A stretch of DNA of 64,000 bases from the NCBI RefSeq assembly GCF_025949665.1, contig NZ_JAPDFT010000004.1:124001-188000 (forward strand), given 5' to 3'. Below, piece after piece: positions 8,945-17,644 of this stretch. Every line of letters begins with the position of its first letter. Positions within the stretch are counted from its first letter, which is position 1. Source of the stretch: Chryseobacterium viscerum (GTDB taxonomy: Bacteria; Bacteroidota; Bacteroidia; Flavobacteriales; Weeksellaceae). A program made the translations under genes and the position numbers. The notes under the pieces are model-generated. The model was not told the origin of the DNA. It saw only the letters and a list, made by a program, of their open reading frames with translations, and did no database searches.

Positions 8945-10078
8945 TTATTTATCAATAGATCTTTTTACAAAATCAACAAAAGACTCTTTTATCATACTCC
9001 AGTTATATTTTCCTTCAAATTCTTTCCGGGCATTGAGAGCATGCAAACGATACAGCTCCGGATTTCTTACATAATTGAGGATAACTTCTGAAATGGCATC
9101 AGCATTCTGTGGATCTACCAGACTACCAAATGAAAGCGAACCCAAATGTTTTCGGATTCCCTTCAGGTTTGAATAGATCACGGGCTTTCCTGCTCCCATA
9201 AAGTAAAACAATTTTATTGGCAGTGAATGATCGTTTTCAAAATTAATTTCCCGAAGATCAAAACATATATCAGCATCTGCAAATGCTTCTGTAAACCGCT
9301 CAAAAGCCGTAGATTTTCTGATCTCGATATTATCAAAAGAATATTTCTTTAGTAATGTTGAAAAATAGAGTTCATCATTTCTCTGTACTGTCGATCCGAT
9401 AATCAGAATACTGATATCAAGAGCAGGAGCTTTTTGGCGAAGCTGATCTATAGCATTAAAGAAGTTTTCAATTCCTTTATCTTTAGAAATCTGACCTGTA
9501 TAGCATAAAGTGATAGTATTAGGCTCAAGACTTTTGATATTTTCACTGATATAAACAGGGTCCGGATAATAAGGAAGAATCATCTGTTTTTTAAAGTAAA
9601 AAAAATATGCTAAAGGAAACTTTTTGGTAGTTTCACCAAAAATAAGATGAGTGCTTAAAAATCCTGCATACCACTGAATAAGAGAAAACTTAACTGCCTG
9701 GAAGATTTTTGCCGGAAATCGGTACCTGCCAAGCATTGACATAGAAGGATACCATTCCGTAACATCATAGATACAGCCTGCATGATATTCTTTTACAAAT
9801 TTCTTTGATGCCGCCACAGCAAGAGGTTCGGAACAAATAATAGTCTGGGGTTTAAAATGATCACAAACCTTACGGAACGTTTCTATTTTCTTTTCTATAC
9901 TTTCTTCCAGAATGGCATAGGACTCTATTTCAACTCCGTCAATAACACCTTTATATTCTGCATATAAACTGCATATTTTTACTTCATACCCATTATCTCT
10001 AAGAGCTTTTGCCTGATGATAAAAAATACGGTCATCATTATAGCTGTGGGATGTCGTTAAAAAAAGTACTTTAGGCAT
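8945..10078 (-). CDS. glycosyltransferase, GT4/GT-B type
   Basis: A 377-aa cytoplasmic glycosyltransferase. The N-terminal half begins with the usual Rossmann strand (KVLFLTTSH) and the C-terminal half has the donor-binding domain, with YTGQISKDKGIE near residue 195 and KLFYFMGAGKPVI near 300. It is the first gene of a three-gene polysaccharide unit with flippase and asparagine synthase. A TAnnTTTG promoter element lies about 20 bp upstream of the ATG. Donor and acceptor sugars cannot be told from sequence. Confidence 0.85.
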   Translation of the reverse strand: MPKVLFLTTSHSYNDDRIFYHQAKALRDNGYEVKICSLYAEYKGVIDGVEIESYAILEESIEKKIETFRKVCDHFKPQTIICSEPLAVAASKKFVKEYHAGCIYDVTEWYPSMSMLGRYRFPAKIFQAVKFSLIQWYAGFLSTHLIFGETTKKFPLAYFFYFKKQMILPYYPDPVYISENIKSLEPNTITLCYTGQISKDKGIENFFNAIDQLRQKAPALDISILIIGSTVQRNDELYFSTLLKKYSFDNIEIRKSTAFERFTEAFADADICFDLREINFENDHSLPIKLFYFMGAGKPVIYSNLKGIRKHLGSLSFGSLVDPQNADAISEVILNYVRNPELYRLHALNARKEFEGKYNWSMIKESFVDFVKRSIDK

Positions 10079-10098
10079 TAGTCTTACTCGAATCTATG

Positions 10099-10106
10099 CA
10101 AAGATA
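10099..10106 (-). promoter_or_regulatory. promoter -7 element for the glycosyltransferase-flippase-asnB unit
   Basis: Minus-strand TATCTTTG matches TAnnTTTG exactly and lies 21 bp before the glycosyltransferase start. No TTG is found at 17-23 bp upstream. Confidence 0.5.
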
Positions 10107-10117
10107 CATTAAAACAA

Positions 10118-10143
10118 AAAAGTGAGAAACAGGTTCCCACTTT
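10118..10143 (-). terminator. terminator downstream of the 162-aa protein gene
   Basis: On the minus strand the stem AAAGTGGGAA / TTTCTCACTTT (one mismatch) is followed by a T-rich run. It lies 33 bp past the stop of the gene at 10176-10664. Confidence 0.6.
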
Positions 10144-10175
10144 ATGATTATTCGCCTAAATTAGCTTAATAGCGA

Positions 10176-10664
10176 TTATTTTACAGAAGCCGCCCAGCTT
10201 TTCTCCAAAGGAAGAAGGAAGTGGCTCAAAAAGTCAAGGTAAGTGTTTTTTGAGAAGTCAAAAACCTGAATATCGTCTGAAAGTTCTCCGTTTCTCAACT
10301 TCGTTTTAAAATCAATCAGCTTTAAAGTTTTCACTTCACCATTTTCTACAAAACTAGCTTTCATTCTGTCAAAAAGCCCCAACTGATATTCTTCATCAAT
10401 TTCTCTCATGATCTTTCCTAAAGCATCAATGCTGCATCCTGAAGCCATTTCTTTTTCTTCATCTACACATACTACAATAAACTGATTCTTTTCAATTTTA
10501 AATGAAGAAGAAAGCGGCTTTCCGTGAGCTGCCCATGTAGCAAGGAAATCAAACAGTTTTTCGGTAATCGCTTTTGCTTCTTTCGTTTCAAAAGGTCTTG
10601 AAGCCGGATATATAATGACTCTGTAGTCGTTGGTTTCTACAATATTAGATTCTTCGATTTTCAT
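10176..10664 (-). CDS. conserved hypothetical protein (often mislabelled 'ABC transporter ATPase')
   Basis: A 162-aa soluble protein conserved in Flavobacteriia. I recall that homologues are commonly annotated as ABC transporter ATPase, but no Walker A, Walker B or signature motif is visible and the protein is too short for that fold, so the name is not supported. It has no signal peptide or membrane segment. It is flanked by a terminator downstream and a 110-bp gap upstream and is likely a single-gene unit. Function unknown. Confidence 0.75.
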   Translation of the reverse strand: MKIEESNIVETNDYRVIIYPASRPFETKEAKAITEKLFDFLATWAAHGKPLSSSFKIEKNQFIVVCVDEEKEMASGCSIDALGKIMREIDEEYQLGLFDRMKASFVENGEVKTLKLIDFKTKLRNGELSDDIQVFDFSKNTYLDFLSHFLLPLEKSWAASVK

Positions 10665-10774
10665 AATGTAAGTATTTATTTTTCAAGGAACTGTGCAATC
10701 ACTTTCAATTCTGATTCTTGAACAGAATGTTACTGTAATCGTGATTTCAAACCCTTATCATTTTAAAGACAAAA

Positions 10775-11911
10775 TTACGCAATTTTCTCGAGTTTGAGAT
10801 CATTGTATTTTTTACTCAGCACATAGAGCATCATAATGAAAAGCGGAAAAATAAACGGAAAGAAGAACCTTAATGCAGCCGGTTGTGGAAAGAAAAAGAA
10901 TTTGATGTACACATTCGCCAGAAAAAGTACTGAAATCATCCTTACCCATGCATCTTTGGAACGCCAAAATACTACTGCAATCATGATGCTTACAGACAAG
11001 GTCACTTTTTTGAAGTAGATAATTTTGATATAAATAATGCTTAGATAATCTTTTAAGCTGACTTCGATGGGATGTGTTGAAATAATAGCCCTTCTCTCGA
11101 TAAAAGTATCATAAAAGACGTCTTTCCAACCGGGATAATGATAAAATTTAATGATCGCCAGATACATCACTAAAAGTACTGTGCCTTGTGCAATAAGGGA
11201 AGCATCAATTTTCTTTTCTCTGAAGTAGTAAAATAAGAAAACAGCAATAATATAAGTGAGGGTAAATGTAATATAGTCCGGACGTATAAAAGTGATTGCA
11301 AACAAAAGCACAAACATGCCCCATTTGCTCCATTTTTTGATCAACCCAATAATAAAGATCAGGATAAACTGAAAAATAAACATATCCGGGGTGGGAGTTC
11401 TGGACATATGCGCCATTGGTGGCAAAAGCATGGCGGCAACCGTTAGTCCTATTGCAACCCAGTATTTCTTCGGAAACAGGAGCTTTAGAATATAAAATAA
11501 TAATAATCCTGAAAAGAAGTAAGAAATAAGACTTGTAAACAGAACGGCCATTGGGGATGAAAGTCCAAGCTTATAAAAAATAGTGATTACAAAAATATAC
11601 CCTACTTTGATTTGAAAATAGGGTAATTGTTCTGTAAAAGATTGTGTATTTTTTACGAAATACTGCCTTGGAATATCCCACTGCTTTATTCCGATTATGT
11701 CTGTATAATGGTCTGCAGGAGCCTCTTTCTTTATTTCATCATAGGTGATGATTCGAACTTTATCCGGTGAATTCGGAAATTCAGAAGTATACATACACCC
11801 TAAATAACCCGGCATATCCCAGTCATATACTCTATTTTGGTAATTCCAGAATGTAAGAGCAGCAAGTATTGAAATTATAAACAAAAAGGAGAGTCTCCAT
11901 TCTACCTTCAT
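10775..11911 (-). CDS. polytopic membrane protein, GT-C glycosyltransferase-like
   Basis: A 378-aa protein with an N-terminal membrane segment, a soluble loop with acidic residues (YDWDMPGY near residue 30) and then about nine hydrophobic helices. An acidic motif in the first external loop is typical of GT-C glycosyltransferases that use lipid-linked sugars, but identity is too weak to name a family. It starts 20 bp after the stop of the Fe-S subunit gene upstream, so it may be the last gene of that operon. Confidence 0.6.
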   Translation of the reverse strand: MKVEWRLSFLFIISILAALTFWNYQNRVYDWDMPGYLGCMYTSEFPNSPDKVRIITYDEIKKEAPADHYTDIIGIKQWDIPRQYFVKNTQSFTEQLPYFQIKVGYIFVITIFYKLGLSSPMAVLFTSLISYFFSGLLLFYILKLLFPKKYWVAIGLTVAAMLLPPMAHMSRTPTPDMFIFQFILIFIIGLIKKWSKWGMFVLLFAITFIRPDYITFTLTYIIAVFLFYYFREKKIDASLIAQGTVLLVMYLAIIKFYHYPGWKDVFYDTFIERRAIISTHPIEVSLKDYLSIIYIKIIYFKKVTLSVSIMIAVVFWRSKDAWVRMISVLFLANVYIKFFFFPQPAALRFFFPFIFPLFIMMLYVLSKKYNDLKLEKIA

Positions 11912-11931
11912 AAACCTGTATAAGATTACAA

Positions 11932-12717
11932 TTATAAATCTTCTGCTTCAGCAAGAAGTTCAACGATATCTTTTACGGCAACTTCGGTATTTTTGTTAAA
12001 ATGTTTTACACCATCTGTCATCATGGTATTACAGAAAGGGCATCCTGTAGCAATTACCTTTGGTTCAAAAGATAAAGCTTCCTCTGTTCTTTCGATATTG
12101 ATGTCTTTATTTCCTTTTTCAGGCTCTTTAAACATCTGTGCTCCTCCTGCTCCACAGCATAGACCGTTGGTCTTGCAACGTTTCATTTCTACAAGCTCTG
12201 CATCCAGCTTCTCAAGCAAAATTCTCGGAGCTTCATATTCGTCATTGGCACGTCCGAGGTAACAAGGATCATGGAAAGTGATTTTTTTCCCTTTGAATGC
12301 TCCTCCTTCTATTTTCAGTCTTCCTTCTTCCATTAAGGTTTTAAGGAATTGAGTATGGTGTACTACATCAAAGTGACCACCTAAGCTTGGATATTCATTT
12401 TTCAGGGTATTGAAACAGTGTGGACAAGCTGTTACGATTTTCTTTACTTCGTAAGCGTTCAGCACTTCAATATTCGTAAGGGCCATCATCTGGAAAACGA
12501 ATTCGTTTCCTGCTCTTTTTGCAGGGTCTCCGGTACAGCTTTCTTCCTGTCCCAAAACGGCAAACTCTACCCCTATTTTATTTAATATCTTGCAAAATGC
12601 TTTTGTAATTTTTTTAGCACGGTCATCAAAGCTTCCCGCACATCCAACCCAAAATAAAACTTCCGGGGCTTTTCCTTCGGCAGCATATTCTGCCATTGTT
12701 TTTATATTGAAATCCAT
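11932..12717 (-). CDS. (Fe-S)-binding protein with cysteine-rich CCG domains (HdrB/LldE-like)
   Basis: A 261-aa cytoplasmic protein with two CCG-type cysteine-rich domains. Visible motifs are VGCAGS (about 24), CPHC (about 98), HDPCYLGR (about 149), GLCCGAGG (about 187) and GCPFC (about 225). These bind a noncubane Fe-S cluster in heterodisulfide reductase subunit B and related lactate and glycerol-3-phosphate oxidoreductases. With the membrane Fe-S protein upstream it should form a quinone-linked electron-transfer unit. The physiological donor is not evident; no dedicated dehydrogenase is adjacent. Confidence 0.85.
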   Translation of the reverse strand: MDFNIKTMAEYAAEGKAPEVLFWVGCAGSFDDRAKKITKAFCKILNKIGVEFAVLGQEESCTGDPAKRAGNEFVFQMMALTNIEVLNAYEVKKIVTACPHCFNTLKNEYPSLGGHFDVVHHTQFLKTLMEEGRLKIEGGAFKGKKITFHDPCYLGRANDEYEAPRILLEKLDAELVEMKRCKTNGLCCGAGGAQMFKEPEKGNKDINIERTEEALSFEPKVIATGCPFCNTMMTDGVKHFNKNTEVAVKDIVELLAEAEDL

Positions 12718-12724
12718 TTCTTTT

Positions 12725-12795
12725 CAATTTGAAAATGTGAGAATTTGGAAATTTGAAATGATGCAGATCTGTATCAATTTCAAATTTTCAAATTG
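12725..12795. repeat. 71-bp imperfect palindrome between the two Fe-S genes
   Basis: Outer arms CAATTTGAAAAT and ATTTTCAAATTG are exact complements. The centre GATGCAGATCTGTATC is itself near-palindromic. It fills almost all of the 87-bp gap between two genes that should be co-transcribed. It resembles dispersed TTTGAAAATTTG-type intergenic repeats of flavobacteria. Confidence 0.65.
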
Positions 12796-12804
12796 ATTAA
12801 TTAT

Positions 12805-14142
12805 CTAGTTTTCCGATGCCCAGTTCAGACGGTCAGCCTGATTATACTGCCAAGGGGCTGCATTGTTTTCCACATTGGTCATCATCAGATTCAGTTCCTG
12901 TGGAGCAGCAGACTGTTCCATCACCAGGAATCTTCTCATTTCAAAAATAATGGAAAGTGGATCAAGCAATACCGGACAAGCATCTGTACATGCATTACAT
13001 GTTGTACAAGCCCAAAGTTCTTCTTTTGTAATATAATCGTTTAGTAGTTTTTTACCATCATCAACGAATTTTCCGTTTTTATCAATGTTTCTTCCTACTT
13101 CTTCAAGCCTGTCTCTTGTCTTCATCAGGATGAGTCTCGGAGAAAGTTTTTTACCGGTAATATTTGCCGGACAAACGGAAGTGCAACGTCCGCATTCTGT
13201 ACATGAATAAGCGTTAAGCAGCTGTACCTGATTCAGGTCAAAGATATCCTCAGCACCAAATTTAGAAGGTACATCAGCATCAGCTCCTTCAGCCGGTGCA
13301 GCATAAGGATCTGCATTAGGATCCATCATTAATTTGATCTCCTTCGTTACAGACTCAAGATTATTGAATTTTCCTTTTTTATCAAGGTTTGCATACCATG
13401 TACTTGGAAATGCAAGGATAATATGCAAGTGTTTTGAGTAATAAAGATAGTTCATGAAGAAAAGGATTCCTACAAAATGAAACCACCAGGCTCCCTTCTC
13501 TGTAAAAATCAAAAATCCGCTATCAAAATTGAAGATTTCCAAAAAGGGAACCAATGTCATTTCACTAATCGGGAAGCTTCCATGTTCAGGAAAAACACCT
13601 CTTGATTGTAAAATAAAATCTGAAGCATTCATCATAAAGAAAGCCATCATCAGAGCGAATTCAATGATCAGAATCCAGTTTGCATCATTTTTCGGCCATC
13701 CGAAAAGTTCTTTCATTGTCAGCCTTTTCACTCCGTAAAAATTTCTACGAATAAAGAAAATGACAACACCAATCACTACCAAAAGTGCTAAAACTTCTAG
13801 TGTTGCAGTGAAGAAACTATAAAATGTATGTCCTAAAATGCTTGATAAGAAACGATGTGTCCCAAATATTCCATCAACAACAATTTCTATTAATTCGATA
13901 TTAATAATCACAAAACCTACATATACAAAAAGGTGTAAAACTCCTGCAACAGGGCGTGCTGTCATTTTACTCTGTCCCATTGCTACACGAGCCATGGTTC
14001 CCCAACGTTCTCCTTTTCTGTCATTTCTGTTGATTTCGTGACCCAACCTGATATTTCTATAGATCTTTAGAAGGCTTTTGGCAAACAAACCAAATCCGGC
14101 CACTAATAAAATCAGGAAAATAATGTTACCGATGTACTGCAT
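12805..14142 (-). CDS. membrane (Fe-S)-binding oxidoreductase subunit (HdrC/NarI-like fusion)
   Basis: A 445-aa protein. The N-terminal about 240 residues contain five or six membrane helices resembling a NarI/HdrE-type cytochrome b region. The C-terminal part has two 4Fe-4S clusters (CTECGRCTSVCP near 312, CTTCNACTDACP near 384). It probably takes electrons to or from the quinone pool together with the CCG protein downstream. It starts 8 bp after the MCE gene stop. This pair is common in Bacteroidota, but its donor is not established. Confidence 0.85.
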   Translation of the reverse strand: MQYIGNIIFLILLVAGFGLFAKSLLKIYRNIRLGHEINRNDRKGERWGTMARVAMGQSKMTARPVAGVLHLFVYVGFVIINIELIEIVVDGIFGTHRFLSSILGHTFYSFFTATLEVLALLVVIGVVIFFIRRNFYGVKRLTMKELFGWPKNDANWILIIEFALMMAFFMMNASDFILQSRGVFPEHGSFPISEMTLVPFLEIFNFDSGFLIFTEKGAWWFHFVGILFFMNYLYYSKHLHIILAFPSTWYANLDKKGKFNNLESVTKEIKLMMDPNADPYAAPAEGADADVPSKFGAEDIFDLNQVQLLNAYSCTECGRCTSVCPANITGKKLSPRLILMKTRDRLEEVGRNIDKNGKFVDDGKKLLNDYITKEELWACTTCNACTDACPVLLDPLSIIFEMRRFLVMEQSAAPQELNLMMTNVENNAAPWQYNQADRLNWASEN

Positions 14143-14150
14143 AAAGTGAA

Positions 14151-15101
14151 TTAGTCTTTATTATTTTTACCGAAAACCGAGAAATTGATATATCTCTTCG
14201 GATTCGCTTTCATATCTTCAATTAATGTATTCAGATTGGAAGAAGCTGAGTTCAGATTATTGTAAAGCTGATCATCTTTCATCAGTTTGCCTAAACTTCC
14301 TTCTCCTTTATCTATTCCACCAATCACCTGATTCAATTTCCCTACCGTAGCATCCAAATTGGCGATAGTTGCATTCAACTGTTTAGTATCAATGCTCTGA
14401 GCCAGGTTTCCGTATTTATCCAGGGTAACTTTTCCGCTCTGCATCGTAAGGCTTGCATCATCCAATACTTTCTGCAATTTAGGGTCATTGTGTCCTACCA
14501 GGCTGTTTACACTTCCGGCAGTAGTCTGTAATGCTCCTACTGTTTTATTAAGATTGGATAATAAAGCTTTTATTTCAGCTCTGTTTTGAGCATCAACAAG
14601 CAGATTGGCATTAGCCATTAAAGAGTCTACTCTGTGCAGAACTACCTGCAGCTGATCTTTTACCGGACCTACCTGAGAAGAAAGACTTCCAAGCGTTCCC
14701 AGTTTGAAAGCACCTTTCAGAGTATCTCCGTCTTTAGCCGTCTGGCCTCCGTAGGCAAGGTTCACTCTCATTTCTTTACCGGACATTAATCCCGGTTCAA
14801 AGATTTCTAATGATGAATTTTTTGAGAATTCGAATTTGTTATCTACTGTAATTTTTACAACAAAATTAATTTTTCCGTCTTTTGAGGTCAGCGGAATAAT
14901 TTTATCCACCTGCCCTACTTTCAACCCGTTGATAGAAACAGCCGAAGACTGCGCCAGGCCTTCTACGTTATCATATTTTGCGTAAAATATATTATCGGTA
15001 GTAAAAAGGCTTTTCCCTTTCATAAACTGAAACAACACCACAAAGCCTACAATAGCCAGAAGTGTGATCACACCAGCTTTTAATTCTTTACTGAACTTCA
15101 C
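14151..15101 (-). CDS. MlaD/MCE family lipid-transport protein
   Basis: A 316-aa protein with a single N-terminal membrane anchor (about residues 10-26) and an MCE domain (about 37-115, with the G-L-x-x-x-S-x-V-x-x-x-G-x-x-V-G pattern), then a long helical region. MCE proteins form rings that carry phospholipids between inner and outer membrane with an MlaE/MlaF ABC transporter. Such a transporter is encoded about 17 kb away at 31960-33527. The start codon is GTG. A good promoter lies just upstream, so this gene heads the MCE/Fe-S operon. Confidence 0.88.
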   Translation of the reverse strand: MKFSKELKAGVITLLAIVGFVVLFQFMKGKSLFTTDNIFYAKYDNVEGLAQSSAVSINGLKVGQVDKIIPLTSKDGKINFVVKITVDNKFEFSKNSSLEIFEPGLMSGKEMRVNLAYGGQTAKDGDTLKGAFKLGTLGSLSSQVGPVKDQLQVVLHRVDSLMANANLLVDAQNRAEIKALLSNLNKTVGALQTTAGSVNSLVGHNDPKLQKVLDDASLTMQSGKVTLDKYGNLAQSIDTKQLNATIANLDATVGKLNQVIGGIDKGEGSLGKLMKDDQLYNNLNSASSNLNTLIEDMKANPKRYINFSVFGKNNKD

Positions 15102-15123
15102 TTGCTAATTTTTTTCTAATAAG

Positions 15124-15157
15124 CAAATATAACACATTTTAAATAAATCTTTTCCAA
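15124..15157 (-). promoter_or_regulatory. promoter for the MCE-(Fe-S) operon
   Basis: Minus-strand TTG (15157-15155), a 23-bp spacer and TATATTTG (15131-15124) match the Bacteroidota TTG-N17-23-TAnnTTTG pattern. It is 23 bp before the MCE start. Confidence 0.55.
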
Positions 15158-15180
15158 TATTGTTCTGCGTTAAATACAAA

Positions 15181-15210
15181 AAAAAGCGACAAAAAAATTT
15201 GTCGCTTTTT
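15181..15210 (-). terminator. terminator of the PpiD-like gene
   Basis: Perfect AAAAAGCGACAAA / TTTGTCGCTTTTT stem with A and T runs on both sides, 20 bp past the stop of the gene at 15231-17384. Confidence 0.88.
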
Positions 15211-15230
15211 ATATCATTGAAATGAATTTC

Positions 15231-17384
15231 TTATTGTTGCTGATTTCCAAGTTTACCCCAGATTTCAATTCTAAAATCTTCAATATCTGCATTGTCCTGA
15301 AGACTTTTCATCCAAGCCTGTCCGAACATTCCAGAACTTCTCTGAGTAAGAGACTCTGTAAATTGCTTAAGATCTCCAGGTTGTTTGTTTACCGTTTCTG
15401 ATTTTTTGATCAAAACATAAACTCCTGTTCCTCCTTCAACCGGGTTAGAAAGCTTACCTTTTGCAACACCGAATGCCGCACCGGCAACTTTAGGTTCCAT
15501 AGCACCCGCTACTGAAGGATTCAATAGATTTACCTGAGCAGACTGTTTTGGAGCTGCAAATAATTTAGCAACCTGATCCAGACTAGAAGCTTTCGCCGCT
15601 GTAATCTTATCAGAAATTTGTTTTGCCGCCAATTTATTTTTAACTACAACTTCGATCTGATCTCTTACAGATTCCGGATCAGCAAGACCTGCATCTTGTT
15701 TTCCGTTCAGATAAACTACAATTTTATCGCCTGTTCCATCTACAGTAAATAGTTCAGTATCTCCTTTAGTTCTTTTCTTATCGAAAGCCCAAGTAAGAAT
15801 CTCTGCATCTTTTTCAGTACCTAAGCCCTGAATCTGACCTTCAAATCTTTTTGCCGCTTTTGGATTAGAGAACTGGTAATTTCCTTTTTTAGCAATATTC
15901 ACGAAATCGTTGAAAGATTTCCCTTGAACCTGCTGAATGAATTTTCTTGATTTCTTGTCTGATTCAGCCTCAGTAGCATCTGAAGGTTTGATTGCTTTCA
16001 CAAGGTTAGCAACTTTATACCCCATTGATCCTGATTTTTTATCTTCAATATTGATGATATGGTAACCGAACTGTGTTTCTACTACACCTGTAGCTCCTTT
16101 AGGATTGCTTGCAAGGTAAGCAAGGAATTCAGGAACGAAAGGTGTTTCAGGAGTTGTCCATCCTAAGCTTCCTCCTTGTGCTGCAGAATTCGGATCGCTT
16201 GAAAGCTTAAGGAATTCTGTAAATTTAGCAGGAGTAGCTTTTACAATAGCACCAATAGAGTCTGCCAATTTCTTAGCCTGCTCCTTAGTTCTTGTTACCC
16301 CTTCACCTGCAGGACTTCCTTTGAATGCAATAAGGATGTGTCTTGATAAAGTAGAATCTGAAGCTCTTTTACCTACAAGTTTAGAAACTACATAAACGTC
16401 TTGCTCTTTATAAGGACCAAAAGTCTGACCTATAGCTGCAGCTGTAATCTGATCTTTGATCGTTGGCGGCAATTGAGCAGGATTCATATACTGAGGATTG
16501 AATGGCGCATCAGAATTTGCCATTACAAACATAGAATCATTTTTCGTATTCTGGAAGTTTTCAGTACCTCCGCTTGCATCTGTACCTCCTGAATATAATT
16601 TTGTAATTTCTTTCAAGGTTGCTGCATCATCTGCGGCACTAGGTTTTGACGGAAAATATACAACACCGATATTTCTGCTTGGTTCAGCTTTGAACATTAC
16701 AGGGTGCTGCTTGATATAATCTGCCAGATCCTGTGTTGTAACATTGATTTTTGTTTTCTGAAGATACGCTGCATAATCCACTTTCACAAAGTCGATATCA
16801 GCAAGCTGATCTCTCTGCTTCATCAATTCTTCTGCTTCTTTCTTACCGGTAGTGATACCTGCTGAAATATTGGTAAACACCTGTCTTGCCATCAGTCTGT
16901 ACTCAATCGTCTTTTTAGTTTTCAACCATTGATTATACCCTTCAGGATTGGTGTTTTTTAATGTTTCAATTTCTTTTTTAAGCTCTTGAGTTTTAAAATT
17001 ACCTTTCTCATCAAAGAACTGTTGATTTTGAGCAAACATCTGATCGTACTGGATTTGGTTCCAGAAATAATCATCAGTCATTTCAAAGCCTAGTTTCTCA
17101 AACTGTTGTTTGATAAGTTTAGATTGTACAAGTAACTGCCAAGCCTGCTCTTCAAGACCGCTTTTCGAACGTCCTTGCTGATCAGCCTGCTGCTGCAACA
17201 CGAAAAGCTGATCATTGAACTCTTCGCGGGTGATTTTCTCACCATTTACTTTTCCTAAAACGTCAGGATTCTTACCAAAAACCTTGTCGATACTATCGGG
17301 GTTCACCAGGAACGCCAAAAGCGCTAAGGCTATTACTCCCATTAAAAGCCAAGGCTTACTCCTAATCTGTCCTAAAATTGCCAT
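15231..17384 (-). CDS. SurA/PpiD-type peptidylprolyl isomerase
   Basis: A 717-aa periplasmic foldase anchored by one N-terminal helix (about residues 13-28). A SurA N-terminal-like chaperone region covers about 40-240, and a parvulin-type PPIC domain lies near 340-455 (SRHILIAF, GGSLGW and FGYHIINI motifs). A long C-terminal region may include a second degenerate PPIase domain. It assists folding of outer-membrane and secreted proteins, relevant for the T9SS cargo in this window. It is a single gene with its own terminator, divergent from lon. Confidence 0.9.
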   Translation of the reverse strand: MAILGQIRSKPWLLMGVIALALLAFLVNPDSIDKVFGKNPDVLGKVNGEKITREEFNDQLFVLQQQADQQGRSKSGLEEQAWQLLVQSKLIKQQFEKLGFEMTDDYFWNQIQYDQMFAQNQQFFDEKGNFKTQELKKEIETLKNTNPEGYNQWLKTKKTIEYRLMARQVFTNISAGITTGKKEAEELMKQRDQLADIDFVKVDYAAYLQKTKINVTTQDLADYIKQHPVMFKAEPSRNIGVVYFPSKPSAADDAATLKEITKLYSGGTDASGGTENFQNTKNDSMFVMANSDAPFNPQYMNPAQLPPTIKDQITAAAIGQTFGPYKEQDVYVVSKLVGKRASDSTLSRHILIAFKGSPAGEGVTRTKEQAKKLADSIGAIVKATPAKFTEFLKLSSDPNSAAQGGSLGWTTPETPFVPEFLAYLASNPKGATGVVETQFGYHIINIEDKKSGSMGYKVANLVKAIKPSDATEAESDKKSRKFIQQVQGKSFNDFVNIAKKGNYQFSNPKAAKRFEGQIQGLGTEKDAEILTWAFDKKRTKGDTELFTVDGTGDKIVVYLNGKQDAGLADPESVRDQIEVVVKNKLAAKQISDKITAAKASSLDQVAKLFAAPKQSAQVNLLNPSVAGAMEPKVAGAAFGVAKGKLSNPVEGGTGVYVLIKKSETVNKQPGDLKQFTESLTQRSSGMFGQAWMKSLQDNADIEDFRIEIWGKLGNQQQ

Positions 17385-17618
17385 TTTATAAATTATAGTT
17401 TTTTATCAGTTTGCGAAAATACACATTTTTAAGAAATTACAGAAACAGAACTGCTTTATTTTGATTTTTAATGCAAAGTTTATCTAAAAAAGGAAATTTT
17501 GACCGTATTTTTAAGTAAAAAACAAATGGCATAAGTATTGTGCATTTTTAGAATATTATAATATGCCACACGTTTTCAGCGCATATTATAAAAAATCCCT
17601 TTAACGATAAAAAACGAA

Positions 17619-17635
17619 AATGACAATTTGTCATT
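17619..17635 (+). promoter_or_regulatory. perfect inverted repeat just upstream of lon
   Basis: AATGACA-ATT-TGTCATT has 7-base perfect arms and ends 9 bp before the lon ATG. It may be a repressor operator or a leader hairpin that hinders the start codon. No regulator is encoded nearby. Confidence 0.5.
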
Positions 17636-17644
17636 CGATTGACT

